Source: Ricordea florida
Taxonomy: Eukaryota > Cnidaria > Anthozoa > Corallimorpharia > Ricordeidae
Length of the DNA: 64,000 bases
Reading direction: 5' to 3'
NCBI GenBank assembly: GCA_949710005.1
Contig: OX453272.1
Span: 11,050,202 to 11,114,201, forward strand
Positions 53,088 through 60,943 of the stretch are shown one piece after another. The notes under the pieces are model-generated. The model was not told the DNA's origin, did no database searches, and saw nothing but the letters and a program-made list of their open reading frames with translations. How positions within the stretch are numbered: position 1 is the stretch's first letter; every line of letters starts with the position of its first letter. The position numbers and the translations under genes were made by a program.

Positions 53088-53121
53088 GATTTTTTACTCA
53101 TCAGTAAGAAATCTTTAGACC
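53088..53121 (-). promoter_or_regulatory. Putative element promoter before the coiled-coil gene
   Basis: Minus strand: 'tctaaagatttcttactgat' then 'gagtaaaaaatc' and ATG. One of the clearest examples of the box. Confidence 0.65.
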
Positions 53122-53157
53122 TCTTAGGGTCGCGAAGCAAACTAATCACGCACTTTT

Positions 53158-53514
53158 CTAAAAGAATTTACTAACTGCATAACCTAAAGCTAACATACCA
53201 CCACTCACATATACCATTTCACCCATCTTTTGATTTTCACTGGGTCTATAATAATCAGAGAATTTTGGTTCATGTGTCTGACTATTTGATGCTTGATATT
53301 TATTATCCTTTTGTTGTACTTTCCAATCAATTAGTTTCTGTCTATTTTCCTGAAATGTTGCATAATCTTTTTGATATTTTTCTAGCGCCTTATCGTGTCT
53401 TATTTTCTCTGTATCTGTTTTATCACCTGAAAGATATTTTGCAAGATATGATCCACCAACGAATGTAGTTGCATTCAAAATAGCTCCTCCAACCATCATT
53501 GCTATTGCTGCCAT
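53158..53514 (-). CDS. Small double-hydrophobic protein, 118 aa
   Basis: A hydrophobic stretch at residues 3-26 ('AIAMMVGGAILNATTFVG') and another at the C-terminus ('MVYVSGGMLALGYAVSKFF'), joined by a charged, glutamine-rich, probably helical middle. The ATG lies only two bases after the stop of the 72-residue gene, and there is no separate promoter box, so both may be translated from one message. No family recognised. Probably a membrane component of the virion or its assembly. Confidence 0.6.
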   Translation of the reverse strand: MAAIAMMVGGAILNATTFVGGSYLAKYLSGDKTDTEKIRHDKALEKYQKDYATFQENRQKLIDWKVQQKDNKYQASNSQTHEPKFSDYYRPSENQKMGEMVYVSGGMLALGYAVSKFF

Positions 53515-53516
53515 GT

Positions 53517-53735
53517 TTAATTTGGTAAAATCTTTTGATCCTCTAAATATGTTTTTAGGTACATACTACCTGACAATACAGCTACCCATTTAGCATAATT
53601 TGTAATACTTGAGGATGGATCGTTCATAAATGATTCTTTCAGAGCTTTTTTAGCTACATAACCAACTCCAGCTGCTAATCCGATAATGACGGCTGAATCA
53701 GTAACAGTTTTCACAAGTTTGTTTTCATTTGACAT
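53517..53735 (-). CDS. Small membrane protein, 72 aa
   Basis: One clear hydrophobic segment at residues about 11-30 ('DSAVIIGLAAGVGYVAKKAL') and a second weaker one at about 47-62 ('KWVAVLSGSMYLKTYL'). Short soluble ends. Own promoter box directly upstream; followed two bases later by the next gene. No family recognised. Confidence 0.6.
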   Translation of the reverse strand: MSNENKLVKTVTDSAVIIGLAAGVGYVAKKALKESFMNDPSSSITNYAKWVAVLSGSMYLKTYLEDQKILPN

Positions 53736-53771
53736 AATTTTTTACTGTATCAGTAAGAAATCTTTAAACTA
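53736..53771 (-). promoter_or_regulatory. Putative element promoter before the 72-aa and 118-aa genes
   Basis: Minus strand: 'gtttaaagatttcttactga' then 'tacagtaaaaaatt' and ATG. The best match to the consensus. Confidence 0.65.
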
Positions 53772-53778
53772 CTTTCAC

Positions 53779-54264
53779 TTATAACATTCCTATTTTCAGC
53801 GGAGCTGGTCCTACGGATTTTGGAATCTGTGTGGGTGGTGGTTGTGGTACAGGAATATTTAATGGTGTAACTTTAGTTGGAACTTGTGATACCGTAGGAC
53901 AAGCAGGTATTCTGTTTTTATTATCCTCCTTTTGTCGGTATCTCATAAACATATCAAATGCGGTAAAACCTATTCCAACAATGGATAAAACAGTAGTAAA
54001 AGATAACTCTGGAATCCATGCTTTTGATCCTCCCCCTCCCTGCGGTCGGTCTGTATTTTTATTTTCCTTTTCTTCTTCTTCATTTTTAGATTCCGCTTGC
54101 TCCTTTTCACGTTTCATTTCCCTAGCTAACGCTTCTTTCGCTTTTTTGTTATATTCAGCCAATTTCTTACCAGCTGCAACCTTTTTAGGATCTTTCTCTT
54201 TCTTTTTAGGAACATTATCTTTTGGTGGATCCATTGTAATTTGTTCAACAACTTCTTCTGACAT
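53779..54264 (-). CDS. Lys/Glu-rich protein with one membrane segment and a Pro-rich tail, 161 aa
   Basis: Residues about 15-75 are dominated by Lys and Glu ('KKKEKDPKKVAAGKKLAEY', 'EQAESKNEEEEKENKN') and probably form a highly charged helix. One hydrophobic segment follows at about 88-107 ('FTTVLSIVGIGFTAFDMFM'). The tail after it is rich in proline and threonine ('PLNIPVPQPPPTQIPKS'). A single-pass membrane protein with a basic/acidic domain; function unknown. Clear promoter box upstream. Confidence 0.6.
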   Translation of the reverse strand: MSEEVVEQITMDPPKDNVPKKKEKDPKKVAAGKKLAEYNKKAKEALAREMKREKEQAESKNEEEEKENKNTDRPQGGGGSKAWIPELSFTTVLSIVGIGFTAFDMFMRYRQKEDNKNRIPACPTVSQVPTKVTPLNIPVPQPPPTQIPKSVGPAPLKIGML

Positions 54265-54301
54265 TATTATTTTTTACATATCATTAAGAAATCTTTAAAT
54301 C
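54265..54301 (-). promoter_or_regulatory. Putative element promoter before the Lys/Glu-rich gene
   Basis: Minus strand: 'atttaaagatttcttaatga' then 'tatgtaaaaaataata' and ATG. Confidence 0.65.
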
Positions 54302-54310
54302 ATATCATGC

Positions 54311-54853
54311 TTAGTAGACAGTATCATACTCACCAGCAGCCTGCTCAGTTTTGTTAGAATCATCTGTATTAGTACTTGTAACTTCTTGTATTTTGTTGAA
54401 TTTAACGTGTTTAGCAACCTGGAATATCCCGCTGGCAAGTGCTGCCAATCTTCCTGCTTTTAATGCTAAGAGACCTACAATGTTTGTCAGTTCACGATTA
54501 ACCAAATCATCATTCTTCAAATCCGAACAAAGTGCTTCTATATCATCAACAGGAATCATGTAAGAAATGAATTTAGAAACTAATTGAAGAGATGAATCTA
54601 CTAATCCACCACTAATTTTCTTACCTAATACTGCCTGATAACGATTATAATATTTTTCAATGTCTTTTACTGTAAGTTTCTTTATATCACCTAGACTCAT
54701 TTCAACACCTAAATATTCCTTTGTAGTTCCAAGAGATGCTAGAATAGCAAGTGATTCTTGTTTGATTTCAACTTCGACGCAGTCGGCCCTCTTCGAGATA
54801 TCATCATCTTTTGACTCTGGTTGTTCTTCTATATAATCTTCAACGTTTGTCAT
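54311..54853 (-). CDS. Helical protein of unknown function, 180 aa
   Basis: Begins acidic ('NVEDYIEEQPESKDDDISK'), then alternates amphipathic helices ('LGVEMSLGDIKKLTVKDIEK', 'NRYQAVLGKKISGGLVDS'). A moderately hydrophobic segment lies at about residues 122-150 ('LTNIVGLLALKAGRLAALA'), followed by a hydrophilic Thr/Asn/Glu tail. It lies between the packaging ATPase and the Lys/Glu-rich membrane protein, each less than 60 bases away. No family recognised with certainty. Confidence 0.6.
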   Translation of the reverse strand: MTNVEDYIEEQPESKDDDISKRADCVEVEIKQESLAILASLGTTKEYLGVEMSLGDIKKLTVKDIEKYYNRYQAVLGKKISGGLVDSSLQLVSKFISYMIPVDDIEALCSDLKNDDLVNRELTNIVGLLALKAGRLAALASGIFQVAKHVKFNKIQEVTSTNTDDSNKTEQAAGEYDTVY

Positions 54854-54886
54854 CTTTTGTGATAATACATGGGTTATTTTTAAATC
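54854..54886 (-). promoter_or_regulatory. Putative element promoter before the 180-aa gene
   Basis: Minus strand: 'gatttaaaaataacccatg' then 'tattatcacaaaag' and ATG. The TTTAAA core is kept, the second half diverges. Confidence 0.45.
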
Positions 54887-55506
54887 ACTTCAGGGATCTC
54901 CAAATAACATTGGAATGGATAACGCAAACACAAACATAGTCTAGAATATTTTTCAGTTTTCAGGAGTTGTACAAACTTTTTACTAGTTTCAGAGTCTAAA
55001 TCACCTCCATAATCTTCGAAAAGCATCTTCATACCTTTATGTGATGGGTTATGGAATGAAACAACGCAAGCTACATTTTCTCGGAATGGTTTTGCTATGG
55101 ATGTTAATTGCTGAGTGAGAACCCATACTGATAATCCATGATGTCTTCCAGAAAATGCTAAATCTATAAACTTATTCGAACGTTTCTTCAGATCATTAGA
55201 TACAGCACAATCGTCTAAAATTATTAGTGTATTTGTTCCAGAGAATAAAGTTTGACAATCAGTTAACATTTCATTAATCTCATCAACGTTACTAGCATCA
55301 GGTGATAATACAAAGAATCGTTTATCTCCACTAGCAAAATTATGATAGGTTTTATTTTTAGAAAAAGTTGGACATATTAGAACAATGTATTCAAAAACTT
55401 TTCGGAATGAACCTCGGAGTTGATCAATGAGGTACTTTGTCTTTCCGCAATTTGTTGGTCCAGTTATAATACAATGAAAGGGGATTTTATCTCTCAATTC
55501 TTCCAT
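54880..55506 (-). CDS. Genome-packaging ATPase (A32/FtsK-HerA type)
   Basis: 208 residues when started at the ATG at 55506. That is the eighth codon of the longer frame; it is preferred because the promoter-like box ends directly before it. The Walker A loop is 'GPTNCGKTKYL' near residue 16-26 and the Walker B strand is 'NTLIILDDCAV'. A later 'LSVWVLTQQLTSIAKPFREN' resembles the sensor/arginine region of poxvirus A32-like ATPases. In Polintons, virophages and related viruses this enzyme drives DNA into the capsid. Length is normal for the family. It lies right beside the capsid candidate, as in many relatives. All key nucleotide-binding residues are present. Confidence 0.85.
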   Translation of the reverse strand: MEELRDKIPFHCIITGPTNCGKTKYLIDQLRGSFRKVFEYIVLICPTFSKNKTYHNFASGDKRFFVLSPDASNVDEINEMLTDCQTLFSGTNTLIILDDCAVSNDLKKRSNKFIDLAFSGRHHGLSVWVLTQQLTSIAKPFRENVACVVSFHNPSHKGMKMLFEDYGGDLDSETSKKFVQLLKTEKYSRLCLCLRYPFQCYLEIPEVI

Positions 55507-55540
55507 GATTTTTGTATCATAACACAAGGTTTTTTAAGTT
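55507..55540 (-). promoter_or_regulatory. Putative element promoter before the packaging ATPase
   Basis: Minus strand: 'aacttaaaaaaccttgtg' then 'ttatgatacaaaaatc' and ATG. The spacing and the end 'aaaaatcATGG' match the coiled-coil gene's box. Confidence 0.5.
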
Positions 55541-55554
55541 AAATTTCATGTAAA

Positions 55555-56799
55555 CTAGTACTTTATCGAATGTAAGTTTGAATTCATTATTTCCATCATT
55601 GCATCAGCTACAACAAACATATAACAGGTTATAGTACCAGATCCACTTTGTTTTCTTTTAATTTCTAGTTTTACACCATCTTGTGCATTGTTTAAGGCTA
55701 GACCACCTCCATGAATTCCATTATCAGGGTGAGTTCTCATATCAACCCACAGAGCAAACTTATCAGCATAAAAATCCTTTTCCTTTACTGACCAATGAGC
55801 GGAACCCCCCTCTCTTCCGAAACGTTTCTTTACCGACTCCCATAGGTCTGATGGTATCATTCCCTTAGAGTATAAACGATTTGGTACACCATCAACATCT
55901 ATATTGATCGAGGTGATACCTGGATTGTAAAAAAACTCGGAGTTACGTGCTCCTGCAGAGGTTGGTAATGTAAACAAACATAATATCCCAGTCATAGGTC
56001 TTCTAGGTAAATTAATATGCTGATTTATAACGGTATCACCACCCAAGGATATGGTAAAAGTTTTGTGTAGAGTGACATTTTCATAAAAGAATCCTTTACC
56101 AACCTGATAAGCAGCCTGAGCCTCTCGAGCTAAGTATTCGCTTGATATGCAAGAATATTCCAACTCAAGGTTTTTGATTGAATATTTTGGAGTCTTAGTA
56201 GTGTCAGAATAAATAACAATATCATTAACTGGAGCCAGTGTAATCTCAAAGATTAGTTGATGATCTAATGCTCTTGGATGGAAAACTCCATGATCGTTTA
56301 GAATAGGATGGTTTAGTGGTATATGATACTTGGTGTTATGTATTGATGCAAGAGCTACTTCCTTTACATCTTGTGTTTTCTTATCACCGGCGTTTGTCCT
56401 GAGTTTCCTCATATTTTCAGAAGAAATACCTTGTTTTAATCTATCCGTGCGATCTTCATCTGGTAAAAATAAGTCATGGTAGGTTTGAAATAGATCATAT
56501 CTTTGAGTATCCTGTAATGTTTCACCACCAAAAAGAACTCTAAGTCTAGATACAAGATTACTACCTACATTATTCACGAGTGTGTTATTAGCATGCCCAT
56601 CAACATCTAAGTCAAATATTAGAGACACACTTCCTGGTACAATCACTAAATTCTCAGAAAGTTTTGGAATATTTATAGATAAGGTTTCTCCGGGGTTAGC
56701 CGATGAGGGATTTAGAGTAATTCGATTCAGTGTTGATTCTGCTTTCAAACCAAATGGCTCTCTAGGAATTCTGTTTGGGTTAATTTTTTCAGACGTCAT
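55555..56799 (-). CDS. Major capsid protein candidate (double jelly-roll type), 414 aa
   Basis: Expected to build the icosahedral shell. The sequence is beta-rich from end to end, with strand-like blocks such as 'TLSINIPKLSENLVIVPGSV', 'NLVSRLRVLFGGETL', 'QLIFEITLAPVNDIVIYSD' and 'GSGTITCYMFVVADAMME', and loops with charged residues. No membrane segment, signal peptide or enzyme motif. The assignment rests on size, beta character, position next to the packaging ATPase and the presence of a stand-alone relative at 18.5-22.1 kb; the fold itself must be confirmed. The 545-residue anchored protein is the alternative candidate. The ATG at 56799 follows a promoter-like box. Directly upstream begins the long non-coding block. 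Confidence 0.6.
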   Translation of the reverse strand: MTSEKINPNRIPREPFGLKAESTLNRITLNPSSANPGETLSINIPKLSENLVIVPGSVSLIFDLDVDGHANNTLVNNVGSNLVSRLRVLFGGETLQDTQRYDLFQTYHDLFLPDEDRTDRLKQGISSENMRKLRTNAGDKKTQDVKEVALASIHNTKYHIPLNHPILNDHGVFHPRALDHQLIFEITLAPVNDIVIYSDTTKTPKYSIKNLELEYSCISSEYLAREAQAAYQVGKGFFYENVTLHKTFTISLGGDTVINQHINLPRRPMTGILCLFTLPTSAGARNSEFFYNPGITSINIDVDGVPNRLYSKGMIPSDLWESVKKRFGREGGSAHWSVKEKDFYADKFALWVDMRTHPDNGIHGGGLALNNAQDGVKLEIKRKQSGSGTITCYMFVVADAMMEIMNSNLHSIKY

Positions 56800-56834
56800 A
56801 TTGATTTATAAGATACTTTGGTTAATCTTTAAAC
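56800..56834 (-). promoter_or_regulatory. Putative element promoter before the capsid candidate
   Basis: Minus strand: 'gtttaaagattaaccaaag' then 'tatcttataaatcaat' and ATG. Immediately upstream starts the repeat 'ctagaaatacgactcccgc'. Confidence 0.55.
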
Positions 56835-57866
56835 TAGAAATACGACTCCCGCAAAAACCTCGCGAAGCTAGTTTTTGAAGAAGTCACAATGCTTTTATAT
56901 TTTATTTTTATTTGATATTTTTCATGTTAGGGTAATCCCCATTATTTTATTTGTTACGCTGTGTTTGGTACACAATTAGTGACACCTGGTGCAAATTACA
57001 TGATCAGTATACTGCACAACAGAGTGCTTAAAAATTGACCTTTATTTAGCTCTTTCACTGCCACTGAGAGTGCACCAGAGAGAATAGAAGTAAAATTATT
57101 ATTGATTCTCTTGACAGGGAATACAGAGTCGATGAGGTATCACAATAATATTCACTTAACACAAATTGAAAATGATTGTAAATCTTTTGCAGGTGAAATT
57201 TTGAAGAGTTGATATGAATGCTTGTGTTTACCACGGTGTAAGAACCTGTGTTTTTTTTTTGTAGTTTTATTTTCTTAGTCTGAGTCTACTGCTTTGTCTT
57301 CTTTGTTGTACATCACTTTTAAACACAATATGTTCTTACACCGAGGATGAGTTGAATGCTCCAATTATTTTTTATTTATGTTTTTTGTTATTATATCAAC
57401 AGAAGTGTGAGATACAATGTCATTACATAAAATAAAAATTGTGGGTAAAACAATTGGATTCTACAAAAACTTTAAATAAAGGTTTGGTAATAGTGAGTGC
57501 CGACTGTATAGTATGTGGTCGTGCTATTTTTAGGTCATCTCATAAAAACAATACATGTAAGAAAGAGTTATTGAAATCTTAATATGTTGATAAAGATTGC
57601 TGCACTACATAGTCCTGTAAAAAATAATGTTAAATCAACATCAATCAGTCAAAAGTGTATACCACATGAAAGTTTAATTGTGCTGTTACAGAAACAGGCA
57701 AAATATCCATAACCAACCAGAGAATAGTATATTATTTTGAATACATGAAAATTTCTATAATAAAAACTGCAGAAGAAAGATTTAATATACGCATGGTATT
57801 TCATCAAAAAAGTCATGGCAGGCAAAGGTATTGAACTTGTAACCAATGACATATAGTAACGAGAAG

Positions 57867-57950
57867 CACTATCATTATATTATTATCATTATTATTATCA
57901 TTACTATTATTATTACTGGTATTGATATTATTATTATTGTTATAGTTTTT
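57867..57950. repeat. att/atc microsatellite
   Basis: Irregular att and atc triplets, mirrored by the run at 2760-2890. Confidence 0.75.
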
Positions 57951-59498
57951 ACGTTAACATAATATATTTTTATGGGGTGGGATGCATGTCCTAATCTTAG
58001 TAAAGGTATTGTTACTCTACTACTACAAGCAATACAAAAATCTTCTTAATAGGCTTTCCATAAGAGGTGGTAGTAATCAAAACAGCACCAAACAATACCA
58101 TTTCTTCTTTAAGGCTTAGAATCTAGTGCAGTCATTTGTCTATAAATTTTGTGTGGAAAATCATTGAAAGCATAGGGCATTTAGGAAACTTGAAACACTT
58201 AATTGTTACTACATACAGCACACTTGCAATGAATATATGAGAAAGATCATAAACATTTTGGCATTACAAAATTTATTTTCTTCTTTATAAAGTTTTTCCA
58301 GTGTAAAAGGTTAACTGTATGTTGTGGTTGTTATGAAATATTGATATTTGACATGATGATCATAAAAATAAAGTAAACAGCAGAAAGTAACAAAGTTAAT
58401 ATGTTATGTCTAACTTTTCAAATTAAGGCTTGAATGAACATTTCATTTGTGAAAAAAGGGCAGAGGTTCTAGATAGCAATATTATCAGGGGAGGGGGGGA
58501 TCATTGCACTCTAAGGTAAAACTGACCCATTGTGAAAAGGCTATGAAACTTGTTGTCTCTACGCAATATTATTGAAACCTTTCAATCAGAGAATACATAC
58601 ATATATATATAGCAAAGAGAAATACTACTCAGAATTCAGTAATCACATTTGCTTTATTTTGAAATGATCGCATTGATCACTGATAATATTGCAGAACCAG
58701 TACTTTATAGTGACACAGGGTATATATTCTGTTGAAAATGTTTAACAGAACTGCTAGATCAAGAAAATTTACAATATTTTCACTGTTGCAATGATATCAG
58801 ATGACATCGTTATAAATGATTGCTATAACAACTGCAACTCTCTGTGTTGGGAATTACTTCAAACTGGAAACGCTATCGTTTTATTATGAAAAATACCTAT
58901 TTACATTCTCTTGTAATCTGTTGGTCGTCTTCCGATTCCGTTTTTAGACTAATAGAATTATTTTCCAGAGATATCTCCAATCGTTGAAGTCGTTCTTACT
59001 CGGTGTCCCTTCTAAGTCGTTTTGCTAAATGTACTACGCCAATATATTTCGTTATGTAATCGTTCACTCATGTCCTGTATTTCCATCAATAACACATTCA
59101 AATTCAAAACTAACTTGATTGAATTCCTAGTCCTTTTCCCTGCTGTTTCGTTTGCCTTTTTCTGGAGCGAGCAGTTGTTGTCTTGGCTGTTGTTATTCTC
59201 CCTGCTGTCGTTTCTCTATCCCGGCTTTGAGTCGTGCTTTCCCCGTGTTGATTTTCACGGTATTCGAACTTACTCGGCGACGATCTCGTGCTAATATTTC
59301 TTGAATATCTCGGAGATCATCTTGCTGGGATGTACTTCCAGGACGAGTGAAATCGATTTCCACAAAATTTACATTACTTTCAAAAAGGCATCACCGAATA
59401 ATGGCGGAAATTCAGCAGTTCTCAAGTGCGTTACTATTGCCAGGTAACCTGGCCTGCGAACGGACACCTTTAAAATATAGATATATATATATATATAT

Positions 59499-59727
59499 AA
59501 AAACGTTAGATAAAGCAAGGACGGACAACTTCTGACGATAAAAAAGTTAAAAAGTTAAAAATTTAATAGAAAAAACGTTTCGGTCTTAGACCTTCGTCAG
59601 TTACAGCTGTACAGTTACCCTGTAACTGACGAAGGTCTAAGACCGAAACGTTTTTTCTATTAAATTTTTAACTTTTTAACTTTTTTATCGTCAGAAGTTG
59701 TCCGTCCTTGCTTTATCTAACGTTTTT
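59499..59727. repeat. Long palindrome with possible ribozyme-like motif
   Basis: The arms 59499-59605 and 59620-59727 are almost exact reverse complements around a short centre. Each arm carries 'ctgacgaaggtctaagaccg' followed by 'aaacg'. The insert is bounded by (ta)n runs at about 59481-59498 and 59823-59840. Confidence 0.85.
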
Positions 59728-59956
59728 AAATTCATTTTTGTGGTGAGGCTTGGACTGTGAATCTTCATTGATCCTCCTGACGCAGTGGCATTCTTTGTTG
59801 GCTTGAGGCATTTTATAACCGATATATATATATATATATACATATATAAAAACTCTCGGCTCGATTTACTCGGGCTTGCGAGCCACGTGGTCTGAACCGG
59901 AACCGACACGATTAGTAACCTCGCTACGCTCGGCCTTCGGCCTCGCTTCGCGAGGA

Positions 59957-60943
59957 ATGAGTTCTACCTTGTCAAAAATATATTATTCAACTTTGGGATA
60001 TTGGAAAGGATATTCTGCAATCTCCAAATTAGCTGAAAAAGCAAAAGTAAGTGAAAATGTTGCTAAACAATGGCTTCAGAAACAAGCAATATGGCAAATC
60101 TATTTACCCCCTCCAAAATATATTCCTAGACCTCATTGGACTGTGGATAAACCAAATCAGATTCACCAAGCAGATTTATTATTTTTACCGCATGATAGAG
60201 TTGGAAGAAAAACATATCGATATGCGTTAGTTGTGGTTGATGTTGCCTCGAGATATAAAGATGCTGAACCATTAACCTCAAAAGAAAGTCGTGAAATTTC
60301 AAATGCTTTTAGAAAAATATATTCCAGAAAGTTAAAATATCCTAAAACATTAATGGTTGATCCTGGAAGAGAATTTATGGGTGATGTGGCAAAACTTATG
60401 AATATACATAATGTAAAAATCCAGAGAAGTGAAGCTGGAAATCATAGAGCTCAAGCATTTGTTGAAAGAGCAAACGGAATATTAAGTGAACGATTATTTA
60501 GCCATCAATATGCTCAAGAAATGATTAGCGATGAAAGATCTAGAGTATGGGTGAAACGATTACCAGATATTATGAAAACTTTGAATAATACACCAACGAG
60601 AATAACTGGTAAAGAACCTGATAAAGCTATAAAACTGAAAGAGGTTGATATTGAACCTCAAAATTATAATCGAGTTGTTGGACTTGATGAGGTTAGGTTA
60701 CCATATGATGTTAAAGTTAGATATTTATTATCTCCAGGTGAACTTGAGGGTGGTGAAAGGAGAAGAGCTACAGATCCTATTTGGAGTATTAAGGTTTATG
60801 ATATTTCTAGGAGAGTGATTTCACACAATCAACCAGCTTTATATTATTTACAAGATGGACCTAGACGAGGTTTTGTAAGGGAGGAATTACAGATTGTACC
60901 TTATGATACTGAGTTACCACCAGATTCTGTTTTAGAAAGATGA
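59957..60943 (+). CDS. RVE/DDE integrase of the Polinton-like element
   Basis: Inserts the element's DNA into the genome. I chose the ATG at 59957 (328 residues) because the 27 codons before it translate the repeat hairpin 'cgcttcgcgagg' and look non-coding. An N-terminal helix-turn-helix-like region ('AISKLAEKAKVSENVAKQWL') precedes the catalytic core. The core has the first Asp in 'VVVDVASRYKDAEPL', the second in 'MVDPGREFMGD' and the Glu in 'AQAFVERANGIL', about 34 residues after the second Asp, as in retroviral and Polinton integrases. The C-terminal part ('VKVRYLLSPGELEGG', 'YYLQDGPRRGFVREELQ') resembles the small beta-barrel or chromodomain-like tail of such integrases. No frame breaks. 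The 3' end overlaps the polymerase gene by 43 bases on the opposite strand. Confidence 0.88.
   Translation: MSSTLSKIYYSTLGYWKGYSAISKLAEKAKVSENVAKQWLQKQAIWQIYLPPPKYIPRPHWTVDKPNQIHQADLLFLPHDRVGRKTYRYALVVVDVASRYKDAEPLTSKESREISNAFRKIYSRKLKYPKTLMVDPGREFMGDVAKLMNIHNVKIQRSEAGNHRAQAFVERANGILSERLFSHQYAQEMISDERSRVWVKRLPDIMKTLNNTPTRITGKEPDKAIKLKEVDIEPQNYNRVVGLDEVRLPYDVKVRYLLSPGELEGGERRRATDPIWSIKVYDISRRVISHNQPALYYLQDGPRRGFVREELQIVPYDTELPPDSVLER

Larger units (their letters stand above)
56836..59956. repeat. 3.1-kb non-coding block between capsid candidate and integrase
   Basis: Begins 'ctagaaatacgactcccgca', as at the two repeats flanking the receptor (2892-2993, 4804-4903), and ends 'cgacacgattagtaacctcg' plus a 'cctcgcttcgcgagg' hairpin directly before the integrase ATG. 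From 57978 on it matches the window-start block. The first kilobase (56890-57860) has no match in the window. Contains a microsatellite and a palindromic insert. No gene seen. It could be an inserted element, a joined pair of element termini or an expanded bidirectional intergenic region. Confidence 0.6.

Noticed and set aside
59876-59956. Upstream in-frame ATG for the integrase at 59876
   Set aside because: The 27 extra codons read through the repeat block and its GC hairpin; the ATG at 59957 starts where integrase-like sequence begins.
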